A stretch of 64,000 bases of DNA from Bacteroidota bacterium. GTDB lineage: Bacteria; Bacteroidota; Bacteroidia; Flavobacteriales; Weeksellaceae. Within the stretch, counting starts at the first letter, position 1. Each line of letters opens with the position of its first letter. Below the pieces are notes generated by a model. It was not told the origin of the DNA. It saw nothing but the letters and a program-made list of their open reading frames with translations, and made no database searches. Below, in pieces: positions 43,925 to 52,298 of the stretch. The position numbers and the translations under genes are program-made. Location: NCBI GenBank assembly GCA_023422635.1, contig JAFAGO010000028.1, forward strand, positions 35,607 to 99,606, in the 5' to 3' direction.

Positions 43925-46189
43925 GTGGAATATTTTATTTACATTTTCCTGGTCATCCTTTTTTACATTCTTTTAAAAAGGAATTTTGAAGGTAAAATCA
44001 ATTTACTTTCAAAGCAAATCGACGCCTTAAAATCGGAATTGGATGAGGTGAAAGCGAAATTGAATTCTTCCCAAGCTCTACCGAACGAAACGATTTCTCC
44101 AACAGTGCATTCCGATGAAATTCATGTCAAAAATGAAGAATCGATTGCTGATTCAGAAATCCTTCAACAACAAGGTGTATCTCGTTCAAAGACTTCACAA
44201 AAGCAAGATGTAAAAGTTTCAAAAACAAATTCTGTTGGCAAAGTGATTTTGGATTTTTTCCAACAGAATGCTTTGAGTGTTCTTGGAATTTTAACTTTGG
44301 TTTTAGGCGTTGGCTATTTTGTAAAATATGCCATTGATAAAAACTGGATTGGCGAAAGTATGCGCATGTTCATCGGTTTGATGATTGGTTTTATTTTGGT
44401 TGGAATTGGTTGGTTTTTAAGGAAGAATTACAACGTGTTTTCAGCGATTTTGTCGGGCGGTGGAGTAGCCGTTTTGTATTTTAGTATTACCATCGGTTTT
44501 CGAGAATACCATCTTTTTTCTCAAAATACAGCGTTTGTCTTTTTGGTTCTAATTACGCTTTTTTCTGTTGGTTTATCGAATTTTTTGAAGAGCGAAACAT
44601 TGAGCATTTTTTCATTCATTGGTGGATTTTTGGCTCCTGCAATGATTTCAACGGGAGAAAGCAATTATGTTTTTCTATTCAGTTACCTTCTGATTCTTAA
44701 TCTTGGAATGCTCCTTATTACTTATCTTAAAAGTTGGAATTATTTGGGCTGGATCGCACTTATTGGAACTCAATTGTATTTGCTTGTTTGGGCTTTTGAT
44801 GGTTTTAATCGAACTGCAATTCCTTTTATTTTTACATTTTATTTGATTTCGTATGCATTTGCTTTAAAGCGTTTTTTTAAAAAGGAAAAACCTGCAAATG
44901 CAGATTATTTGTTATTGGTCGTTACCAATTTTTTATCCGTATTTTTCGTAACGATTGCTTTCCAGCAGCTGCGTTATAGCGCTTTGGGCTTGCCTCCAAT
45001 TATTTTTGCGATGATCAATCTTGGATTGATGATTTATAAAATATATCAGAAGCAATTAGATGTTTTATTTTCAATTCTATTAGGCTTGTTGATGAGTTTG
45101 CTCAGTTTTGCAATGATTGTGCAATTCGATGTGAAAATTTATACCACATTTTTTGCTTTAGAAGCGGTTCTCATGTTGTTTTTGTGGAAGAAAATTCAAA
45201 CCAAAATTTTCATTACCTTTTTTAAAGTTTTGGCGTTTTTATGCATTTGTGGATTGCTATTTATTTGGCTGAACGATCGACCTATGCATTTCGATTTATT
45301 TTTCAATGCTAACTTTTTTACCGGGATTTTAATTGCATTGATGAGTTTTTTGGGCTTTAAAGTTTTGGAAAATAATGATTCCAAATTTGGATCTGCTGCT
45401 AAAGTAAACCTTCTCCATGCGGCATTTTTTATTGTGTTTGTAACGATTTTTAGAGAAGTGTATAAGGCATTCGAAAATAAATCAGTATTTGAAATGGTGG
45501 TGGTTCTTTTTCTCTATTGCATTTATTTCCTATTTCTACAAAGTTTAATTTTTAAGAAATTCTTTAATAAATATGCACAGAAAGGTTATTTTAATATTGT
45601 AATTCTTGCACTGAGTTTTTTGCTTGTTGCCGTAAGTTTGGGCTTTCAAGAGCAACATCAAGGTTTCATTACAAAGCAATTGTATTTTGAATATTTGCTT
45701 TATTTAATTCCAACCGCGTTTATATATCTTGGATTTCGAAAATCGTTGAATGAAGGCGAAAAAAGATCAAAAATTGAATTTGGGTTGGCCAGTTTGTTAT
45801 TGGTGTTTTTTATAACAGTAGAATTGTGCAATCTGTATCTCATGCGCTACTATGGAACTTTATCTTTTGATGGAAAAAGAGCGCATTTCAGTATGCTTTT
45901 TTTACCGATAATTTGGACTATTTTTGGGATTTTATTTCTGTTTATCGGAACCCAAAAAAATCTTTTACACTTCCGCCAATTCGGTTTTGCACTAATCGGT
46001 TTAACAATTTTAAAATTGTATGTATTTGATGTTTGGCGAATGGATCAAGTATCCAAAATTATCGCTTTCATCCTTTTGGGACTTTTGCTTTTAAGTGGAT
46101 CTTTTCTGTTTCAACGTTTAAAATCTTTACTCATCAATACAAAAAATACTTCCCAGAAAGAGAATTTTGAAAATGATTCAGCAGTATGA
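43925..46189 (+). CDS. DUF2339 multi-spanning membrane protein
   Basis: A 754-residue protein. After one N-terminal membrane helix comes a coiled coil (LLSKQIDALKSELDEVKAKLN), a polar linker, then some 20 or more hydrophobic spans beginning NALSVLGILTLVLGVGYFVKYAIDKNWIGE, the DUF2339 hallmark. The start is GTG at 43925; a stop just upstream leaves no ATG. Function unknown. Its stop is 2 nt from the stop of the convergent EamA gene. Confidence 0.85.
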   Translation: MEYFIYIFLVILFYILLKRNFEGKINLLSKQIDALKSELDEVKAKLNSSQALPNETISPTVHSDEIHVKNEESIADSEILQQQGVSRSKTSQKQDVKVSKTNSVGKVILDFFQQNALSVLGILTLVLGVGYFVKYAIDKNWIGESMRMFIGLMIGFILVGIGWFLRKNYNVFSAILSGGGVAVLYFSITIGFREYHLFSQNTAFVFLVLITLFSVGLSNFLKSETLSIFSFIGGFLAPAMISTGESNYVFLFSYLLILNLGMLLITYLKSWNYLGWIALIGTQLYLLVWAFDGFNRTAIPFIFTFYLISYAFALKRFFKKEKPANADYLLLVVTNFLSVFFVTIAFQQLRYSALGLPPIIFAMINLGLMIYKIYQKQLDVLFSILLGLLMSLLSFAMIVQFDVKIYTTFFALEAVLMLFLWKKIQTKIFITFFKVLAFLCICGLLFIWLNDRPMHFDLFFNANFFTGILIALMSFLGFKVLENNDSKFGSAAKVNLLHAAFFIVFVTIFREVYKAFENKSVFEMVVVLFLYCIYFLFLQSLIFKKFFNKYAQKGYFNIVILALSFLLVAVSLGFQEQHQGFITKQLYFEYLLYLIPTAFIYLGFRKSLNEGEKRSKIEFGLASLLLVFFITVELCNLYLMRYYGTLSFDGKRAHFSMLFLPIIWTIFGILFLFIGTQKNLLHFRQFGFALIGLTILKLYVFDVWRMDQVSKIIAFILLGLLLLSGSFLFQRLKSLLINTKNTSQKENFENDSAV

Positions 46190-46191
46190 TT

Positions 46192-47121
46192 TTACTTCTT
46201 CTCTTTTCCTGCACTCAAAATAAAAATTGTTGAAATAATGCAAGCGCTTCCTATATAATCCATCGTGGTAAAGGGTATTTGAAGCCATAGAACTGCAATA
46301 AGTGTGGCCGATAACGGTTCTGCGGTTGCCAATAAACTTGATTTTTGTCCGCCAATCATTTTCACTGCGGTTAAATACGCGTAAAAAGCGATTAAAGTTC
46401 CGAAAATAATTATAAATGCAACCGAAGTGTAGGTGGAAAAATCCCAATTTCCTTCAATGTTCCACGGCGCTTTTACAAAAGAACAAGCAAATCCGCCCAA
46501 TACCATCGCCCAACCTACAATTGCGGTAGACGAATATTTTTCCAATAAAGAAACGGGTTGTAGCGTATACATTGCCAATGCAAATGCGGAAGCAATTCCC
46601 ATGATTAAAGCTTCTGGAGAAATTGCTAGCGTTGAAAGATTAGCGTGCGTTACCAATAAAAATGTGCCCAAAACGGCGAACAAAATTGCAAGAATTTCTA
46701 ATGGTTGTGGTATTTTTTTACGCTTTAAAGAAACATATACCGCAATTAAAACCGGACCTGCATATTGTAAAACCGTTGCCGTTGCCGCATTGGATAGTTT
46801 GATGGTTGCAAAATAGGTATATTGAACCGACAACATTCCGGTGATGCTAAAGATTAAAAGGCGTAAAGTGTCCTTTTTATTTTTCCAAACCGAAAGTGCT
46901 TCAGATGGGTTTTTGATGAAGAGGTAGACCAATAAAATGCTCCCGGAAATCAGCATTCGAACCGACATTAACCATTCCACATTAATGCCTTTTTGTTGGA
47001 AAACATATTGGCCAAATGTTCCGGAAATTCCCCACAACGATGCTGCAAGAATCGCTAAAAAAATTCCTTTATATGTGTTTGCAGATTTTCGAATGGGATG
47101 TGTTGAAATTTTATTTTCCAT
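46192..47121 (-). CDS. EamA/DMT family transporter
   Basis: A 309-residue inner-membrane protein with ten spans in two EamA repeats (GIFLAILAASLWGISGTFG... and ...GGQKSSLLATAEPLSATLIA). The start at 47121 (MENKISTHP) is preferred over one eight codons upstream, which would sit close to the promoter. The family exports amino acids or other metabolites. It is transcribed divergently from an Lrp-type regulator, the classic layout of an amino acid exporter and its controller; that link is inference. Confidence 0.88.
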   Translation of the reverse strand: MENKISTHPIRKSANTYKGIFLAILAASLWGISGTFGQYVFQQKGINVEWLMSVRMLISGSILLVYLFIKNPSEALSVWKNKKDTLRLLIFSITGMLSVQYTYFATIKLSNAATATVLQYAGPVLIAVYVSLKRKKIPQPLEILAILFAVLGTFLLVTHANLSTLAISPEALIMGIASAFALAMYTLQPVSLLEKYSSTAIVGWAMVLGGFACSFVKAPWNIEGNWDFSTYTSVAFIIIFGTLIAFYAYLTAVKMIGGQKSSLLATAEPLSATLIAVLWLQIPFTTMDYIGSACIISTIFILSAGKEKK

Positions 47122-47149
47122 ATTGGGTTGTATTGGTTGCGTCAAAATG

Positions 47150-47157
47150 CAAATTTA
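47150..47157 (-). promoter_or_regulatory. -7 promoter box of the EamA exporter
   Basis: The reverse strand reads TAAATTTG, a perfect match, 28 nt upstream of the ATG at 47121. Confidence 0.5.
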
Positions 47158-47179
47158 TTGCTTATTGCATGTGTAAAAT

Positions 47180-47202
47180 CATTAAATTTGATTATGTTAA
47201 TG
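47180..47202 (+). promoter_or_regulatory. -7 box of the divergent Lrp gene within a CATTAA/TTAATG dyad
   Basis: TAAATTTG (47183-47190) is a perfect -7 box. CATTAA (47180-47185) and TTAATG (47197-47202) form a dyad around it, a plausible self-control site for the Lrp protein. Confidence 0.4.
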
Positions 47203-47224
47203 CAATTTTATTTCATTTGAAGCC

Positions 47225-47686
47225 ATGTTAGAGTTAGATTCTTTCGATTTTGCTATTTTGAGAATTATTCAGAAGGATAATTATACGCCGCAAAAAGAAA
47301 TCGGCGAGCAAATCGGACTGTCCGCAGCGGCCGTGCAACGGCGAATTAAAAAAATGACGGATTCTGGCATGATTTCTAGAAATGTCGCTGTAATTGATCG
47401 AGAACAAATCGGCAAATTCGTAACGTTAATTGTTGAAGTGATTATGGAACGCGATAAACTTATCGACGTTGAGGAAGCGAAAGAAACTTTCCGAAACGCG
47501 CCAGAAGTGCAACAATGCTACTATGTTACGGGAAATGCAGATTTTATGTTGGTAATTTTAGTGCCGTCGATGCACGATTACGAGTTGGTAACGCATCGCC
47601 TTTTTTTCAATAATCCCAACATCAAAAATTTCAAAACATACGTTTGTATGAATTTGGTAAAAACAGGAATTTCTTTGCCAATCTAA
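47225..47686 (+). CDS. Lrp/AsnC family regulator, divergent from EamA exporter
   Basis: A 153-residue regulator with an N-terminal helix-turn-helix (DFAILRIIQKDNYTPQKEIG, LSAAAVQRRIKKM) and a RAM domain (VTLIVEVIME, CYYVTGNADFMLVILV). Likely senses an amino acid and controls the divergent exporter. Its TAA stop codon is also the left target duplication of a 193-bp mobile element, so its 3' untranslated region has been replaced by that element. The protein looks full-length. Confidence 0.92.
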   Translation: MLELDSFDFAILRIIQKDNYTPQKEIGEQIGLSAAAVQRRIKKMTDSGMISRNVAVIDREQIGKFVTLIVEVIMERDKLIDVEEAKETFRNAPEVQQCYYVTGNADFMLVILVPSMHDYELVTHRLFFNNPNIKNFKTYVCMNLVKTGISLPI

Positions 47687-47879
47687 GAGCGTGTTTAAAA
47701 TTTCACCAATTTTTTTTTATATAGCCTCAGAAAATCATCTTTGCTAAATTTTAATGCTCTTTTGAGCGTATTTTCTACTTCCCATTTTTGATTTAGCCCA
47801 CTAAATCTGCAAATATGAAGCAAAAAATTCATCTCAAAATACCTCTAAAAATTTTTAGCAATAAAATTTAAACATGCTC
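47687..47879. mobile_element. 193-bp miniature inverted-repeat element (MITE), IS5/IS1031-like ends
   Basis: The left end GAGCGTGTTTAAAATTT and the right end (read inward on the reverse strand) GAGCATGTTTAAATTTT agree at 15 of 17 positions. TAA flanks both sides (47684-47686 and 47880-47882), a 3-bp TNA-type target duplication as made by IS1031-group IS5 transposases, whose ends often begin GAG. Too short for a transposase, so a non-autonomous element. One uninterrupted 45-codon frame lies on the reverse strand (47695-47832), with no similarity I recognise. Confidence 0.75.
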
Positions 47880-47984
47880 TAAATTCTTCTTTCAAAACTG
47901 AAAATCATCTGTTTTCATTGAAATACAATTTTCAATTTTCGTCAATTTTCATTTTCATAAGAAAGCATTTTTAATTCTAAATCT

Positions 47985-47992
47985 TACCTTTG
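47985..47992 (+). promoter_or_regulatory. -7 promoter box of the MscS-type gene
   Basis: TACCTTTG, a perfect match, ends only 3 nt before the ATG at 47996, so the mRNA would have almost no leader. Confidence 0.45.
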
Positions 47993-47995
47993 CAT

Positions 47996-49348
47996 ATGCA
48001 AAATTCTGAATCTCAAAGTCCAATTAAAGATGTTGTACCAGGAAGTGATATCGAGCAAATCACTAAATCGACCAACTTGATCAGCAACTGGTCGATGGAA
48101 CTTTTGGAAAGTTGGGGCGTTCCCGATAAGTGGATTACCTATATTAATATGCTTTTTTTACTGGCAATTTTAACCTTGCTTGTATTTGTTTTGCAATTTA
48201 TTACCAGAACGATACTTAGGGAATTGTTCAAACGTTTAGAAAAGCTTCCGCAGATGAAATTCTTCGGTAGATTGCATCGTCGTAAATTTCCCCATTATTT
48301 GGCTATGATTGTTCCTTTTGGCTTGGTGAAAGGAAGTATTCCTATTATATTTGAAGAATTTCCGAAAATCATCATTCTTGCCAATAAGTTAACAGATATC
48401 TACCTAATCTTCTACGTAATTTGGTTGTTCATGTCGGTAATTAATGCGTTTGCAGATACCTTAAAAGAAAAAGATGGATTTAACGACAAACCTATTGAAA
48501 GTTATATTCAAGTTCTGAAAATATTCTTCTATTTTATTGGCGTCATTATTTTATTTTCAATTTTGTCCGGTAAGAATCCAATGGTTTTTATTACTGGTTT
48601 GGGTGCCGCATCGGCAATTTTGCTGTTAATTTTTAAAGACACAATTTTGGGTTTTGTGGCGAGTATTCAAGTTTCAGTGAATGATATTGTTAAAATTGGC
48701 GACTGGATTACAATGTCGAAAAATAACGCCGACGGAATTGTTACCCAAATTACCTTAACCACCGTAAAAATTAGAAATTACGATAATACTATTGTAACGA
48801 TTCCTCCCTATTCGTTGGTTTCAGAATCTTTCCAAAACTGGCGTGGAATGCAGGTTTCGGGAGGAAGAAGGTTTACAAGAAGTTTGTTCGTGAATCAAGC
48901 AGATATTCATTTTCTTACCAACGATGAACTGGAAGAAATGAAGAAAATTTCTGGATTGAAAAAATATATCGAAAATCGCCAATCGGATTTGCAAGCCAGA
49001 AATGAAAAAATTAAGGTTGATCATACAATTCTCGCTAACGGATATTGCATAACCAATAATGATTTGTTTATGCAATATTCGCTTTGGATTCTTAAAAATC
49101 ACCCAAAAATAAGCAAAAGTATGACCCTGATGGTACGTACGCTTCAGCCTGTAGACGAAGGTTTGCCAGTTCAATTGTATGCATTTACCAATACGACGGT
49201 CTGGGCAGAATATGAAACCGTGGTTTCCGAAATTATGAATCAAATTCTTGCCGCAACGCCCTTATTTAAACTTAGAATTTTCAGCAATACGAACGCCGAT
49301 CCTACGGATATTATCATTCATGATCGACCATCAAATGGCGCTATTTAG
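47996..49348 (+). CDS. MscS-family mechanosensitive channel, YbdG-like
   Basis: A 450-residue protein. Start set at ATG 47996; a TTG two codons upstream overlaps the -7 box. It has about five membrane spans (residues 40-230), with the pore-lining helix near GKNPMVFITGLGAASAILLLIF. A beta domain (DIVKIGDWITM, NADGIVTQITLTTVKIRNYDNT) and the SGGRRFTRSLFV segment typical of the YbdG/MscM subgroup follow. It releases ions or solutes on hypo-osmotic shock. Transcribed alone, just after the MITE. Confidence 0.88.
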   Translation: MQNSESQSPIKDVVPGSDIEQITKSTNLISNWSMELLESWGVPDKWITYINMLFLLAILTLLVFVLQFITRTILRELFKRLEKLPQMKFFGRLHRRKFPHYLAMIVPFGLVKGSIPIIFEEFPKIIILANKLTDIYLIFYVIWLFMSVINAFADTLKEKDGFNDKPIESYIQVLKIFFYFIGVIILFSILSGKNPMVFITGLGAASAILLLIFKDTILGFVASIQVSVNDIVKIGDWITMSKNNADGIVTQITLTTVKIRNYDNTIVTIPPYSLVSESFQNWRGMQVSGGRRFTRSLFVNQADIHFLTNDELEEMKKISGLKKYIENRQSDLQARNEKIKVDHTILANGYCITNNDLFMQYSLWILKNHPKISKSMTLMVRTLQPVDEGLPVQLYAFTNTTVWAEYETVVSEIMNQILAATPLFKLRIFSNTNADPTDIIIHDRPSNGAI

Positions 49349-49354
49349 TAATCA

Positions 49355-49400
49355 AAATTCTACTTGTAATTTGAATTTAAATTATAGAATTTCCTTTTTT
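49355..49400 (+). terminator. Possible terminator of the MscS-type gene
   Basis: AAATTCTA (49355-49362) can pair with TAGAATTT (49385-49392), followed by CCTTTTTT. The stem is AT-rich and the loop long. Confidence 0.35.
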
Positions 49401-49441
49401 AATGTAACAGAAATGCACTCAAATACAAGGATTTATTCTAT

Positions 49442-51781
49442 TTAAATTTTCGTAAGCTTTGCAAACTTCAAAATAAGATTTTTCTCGCCTTCGTGCTGAA
49501 AGAGCACTTTTGCTTTGATGTTTTCCGGATCGGTTCCATCTAAAAAAATAACTTCCCCAATTCCAAATCGGTCATGGCGTACGCGATCGCCAACTTCAAT
49601 ATTTTCGGCAGCGCTTCCGTGTGAACTGTTGATGCGAGCGGATGCTACAGGTTTTAGTTTTTTGGGAGCGGAAGCAGGAGAAGATTCTTCGTTTCGGTTG
49701 ATGCTCTTTTTCGGTTCTACTTTTTTAAATGATTTTGGGAGGGAAGGTTCATCATCAAAAATATTCGATTTTAAGCCAGAACGATTGATGAATTTACGTT
49801 CTTCAGCAGGATTGATGAAATCAATATATTTTGAATCCACTTCGCTTAAAAATCTCGAAGGTTCTCCATCTGTGATTTTTCCCCATTGGAATCGAGAAAT
49901 GGCGTAAGTGAAAAATACTTGCTTTTCTGCTCGGGTTAAAGCAACATAAAACAATCTTCTTTCTTCTTCCAATTCTTCTCTGGTGGAAGAACTCATAAAA
50001 CTTGGGAAAAGATTTTCTTCTAACCCAACCAAATGTACAACGGGAAATTCCAAACCTTTCGAGAGGTGAATCGTCATTAACGACACTTGATCTTCTGTAC
50101 CTTCTTCCTTCTTGTCGGCATCTGTTGTCAACACAATATTGCCCAAAAAGTTGGATAGGGAAGGATCTCCATCTTCAAGCTGTTGTTGCTCTTCTAGAAA
50201 TCCCTGCATTGAATTCATTAATTCTTGAATGTTTTCTACACGCGAAATTCCTTCGGGAGTTTGATCATCTTTCAGAAATTTAATCAATCCGCTTCGTTTT
50301 GCTACTTCCATGGAAACATTATAAATGTTTTCGGATTTTAGCATCACTTGAAACGCTTTTACCATATTCCAAAAATCCGCTAACTTTGTGAGTATTCCAT
50401 TATTTAAAGCCAATCGCGGCGCATAAAACCCAAGATTATCTAACAATTTTGCAAGCGAAATTTGTTGTGAATCTGCAAAAACAATCAATTTATTTTGTGT
50501 TGTTTCTCCGATTCCTCGAGCGGGATAATTGATGATTCTTAATAGTGCTTCAGAATCATCTTCATTAACCAAAAGGCGCAAATACGCTACCAAATCTTTA
50601 ACTTCTTTTCTTTGATAGAACGAAAGTCCGCCGTAAACACGATACGGGATATTCTTTTTTCTTAACGCATCTTCAAAGGCGCGGGTTTGAGAATTGGTAC
50701 GGTAAAGAATGGCAAAATCATTGAATTTTTTCTGTTCACGATTTTGAAGTTCCCAAATATTTGCCGCAACGAAATTGGCTTCATCTGCATCGGAAAGCGC
50801 ACGATAGACTTTAATTTTTTCTCCGACCTCGTTATCACTGAATACATTTTTCTTAAACTGTTGAGTGTTTTTCGCAATCACCACATTTGCAGCATCTACA
50901 ATCGTTTGTGTAGATCGGTAATTTTGCTCTAGCGAAACGGTTTTCGCATCGGGATAATCTTTTTTAAAGTTTAAAATGTTGTAGATATTCGCGCCACGGA
51001 ACGAGTAAATTGATTGTGCATCGTCGCCCACAACACAAATGTTTTCAAATTTTGATGCTAAGGCCTTTACAATTAAATATTGCGAGTGGTTAGTATCTTG
51101 GTACTCATCTACCAAAATATACCGAAAACGATCTTGATATTTGGCTAAAACTTCAGGGAATCGAGTGAGTAATTCATTGGTTTTCAATAATAAATCGTCG
51201 AAATCCATTGCGCCATTTCGATAACATTGCTCCACATATTTTTGGTAAATCGATCCCATGTGCTTCATATTGGCACGTTCGTCCGTTTCCATTAATTCTG
51301 GATTATTAAAATAGGCTTTTACCGTAATGAGATTGTTTTTGTACGATGAAATTCTGGACTGTACTTTTTTGGGTTTATAGAGTTCCGTATCGATATTGAG
51401 ATCTTTCATTGCTTTTTTCAAAACATTCAAAGAATCTTGAGTATCATATATCGTAAAATCGGAAGGATAGCCTAAATAATGCCCTTCACTACGTAAAATT
51501 CGTGCAAAAACAGAGTGGAAAGTTCCCATCCATAAGCTTCTGGCGTTACTGTTTCCTACCACTTTTGCAATACGCTCTTTCATTTCACGAGCTGCTTTGT
51601 TGGTAAAGGTAAGCGCCAAAATATTGAACGGATCCACTCCATTGGTAATTAAATGTGCAATGCGCATGGTAAGCACACGTGTTTTTCCGGAACCTGCACC
51701 CGCCAAAACCATAAGTGGCCCTTGCAGTGTGGTTACGGCTTCCAATTGGGGTTCGTTCAGTCCTTTCAGATAATCTTCCAT
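49442..51781 (-). CDS. UvrD/PcrA-type DNA helicase
   Basis: A 779-residue superfamily 1 helicase acting 3' to 5' in repair and replication. Motifs in order: Q motif LNEPQLEAV, Walker A LAGAGSGKT, TFTNKAAREMKERI, Walker B VDEYQDTN, GDDAQSIYSFRGA, QNYRST, MTIHLSKGLEF and VALTRAEKQVFF. The C-terminal tail ends in a VGDRVRHDRFGIGEVIFLDG Tudor-like domain that contacts RNA polymerase in PcrA/UvrD. Confidence 0.94.
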   Translation of the reverse strand: MEDYLKGLNEPQLEAVTTLQGPLMVLAGAGSGKTRVLTMRIAHLITNGVDPFNILALTFTNKAAREMKERIAKVVGNSNARSLWMGTFHSVFARILRSEGHYLGYPSDFTIYDTQDSLNVLKKAMKDLNIDTELYKPKKVQSRISSYKNNLITVKAYFNNPELMETDERANMKHMGSIYQKYVEQCYRNGAMDFDDLLLKTNELLTRFPEVLAKYQDRFRYILVDEYQDTNHSQYLIVKALASKFENICVVGDDAQSIYSFRGANIYNILNFKKDYPDAKTVSLEQNYRSTQTIVDAANVVIAKNTQQFKKNVFSDNEVGEKIKVYRALSDADEANFVAANIWELQNREQKKFNDFAILYRTNSQTRAFEDALRKKNIPYRVYGGLSFYQRKEVKDLVAYLRLLVNEDDSEALLRIINYPARGIGETTQNKLIVFADSQQISLAKLLDNLGFYAPRLALNNGILTKLADFWNMVKAFQVMLKSENIYNVSMEVAKRSGLIKFLKDDQTPEGISRVENIQELMNSMQGFLEEQQQLEDGDPSLSNFLGNIVLTTDADKKEEGTEDQVSLMTIHLSKGLEFPVVHLVGLEENLFPSFMSSSTREELEEERRLFYVALTRAEKQVFFTYAISRFQWGKITDGEPSRFLSEVDSKYIDFINPAEERKFINRSGLKSNIFDDEPSLPKSFKKVEPKKSINRNEESSPASAPKKLKPVASARINSSHGSAAENIEVGDRVRHDRFGIGEVIFLDGTDPENIKAKVLFQHEGEKNLILKFAKLTKI

Positions 51782-51802
51782 CTATTACGAAATTAAATCC
51801 TA

Positions 51803-51810
51803 CAAATTTA
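51803..51810 (-). promoter_or_regulatory. -7 promoter box of the helicase gene
   Basis: The reverse strand reads TAAATTTG, a perfect match, 21 nt upstream of the ATG at 51781. Confidence 0.5.
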
Positions 51811-51865
51811 CGAATTTCTACGTTAATTTCCGGCAGACTGCGCTTTATGATTAGAAAAAAATAAG

Positions 51866-51873
51866 TATATTTG
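51866..51873 (+). promoter_or_regulatory. -7 promoter box of secG
   Basis: TATATTTG, a perfect match, 21 nt before the secG ATG. Confidence 0.5.
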
Positions 51874-51894
51874 CAACCTAAATTTTAAAACAAA

Positions 51895-52230
51895 ATGAGT
51901 ACGATATTCACTTTATTTATGGTGTTGATTATGATTGCATCGATTCTTTTGATCGTGATCATTATGGCGCAAAATCCAAAAGGTGGAGGCCTTTCTGGAA
52001 CTTTTGGAGGCGCTTCTTCTGCGCAATTTGGAGTTCAGAGAACCAATGATTTTATGGAAAAATCAACTTGGATATTAGGAATTACCATTGTCGTTTTAAT
52101 TGTATTAAGCATTATTTTAACGGCTTCGCCAGTAACGCCAGTTCAGAATAAAGTGCCTGCGCAAACAACTGCACCAGCGCAACCAGCATCAAATGCTCCT
52201 GCAACAACAACTGCTCCAGCTGCAAAATAA
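51895..52230 (+). CDS. secG: Preprotein translocase subunit SecG
   Basis: A 111-residue inner-membrane protein with two helices (about residues 2-24 and 56-76). The conserved loop AQNPKGGGLSGTFGG marks SecG, which assists SecYE during protein export. The Ala/Pro/Thr-rich tail (residues 85-111) is the usual low-complexity end in Flavobacteriia. Followed by a strong terminator, so monocistronic. Confidence 0.95.
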   Translation: MSTIFTLFMVLIMIASILLIVIIMAQNPKGGGLSGTFGGASSAQFGVQRTNDFMEKSTWILGITIVVLIVLSIILTASPVTPVQNKVPAQTTAPAQPASNAPATTTAPAAK

Positions 52231-52252
52231 AAGCAACTGTACAATATAAGAT

Positions 52253-52287
52253 AAAGGTTTAATTTTCATAATTAAACCTTTTTTTGT
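52253..52287 (+). terminator. Terminator of secG
   Basis: A 12-bp perfect stem (52253-52264 with 52270-52281, loop TTCAT) running into T7. Confidence 0.9.
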
Positions 52288-52298
52288 GTGAAATTTGT

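Noticed and set aside
47695..47832. 45-codon frame in the MITE annotated as a gene
   Set aside because: No ribosome site, promoter or known similarity; listed only as a property of the mobile element.
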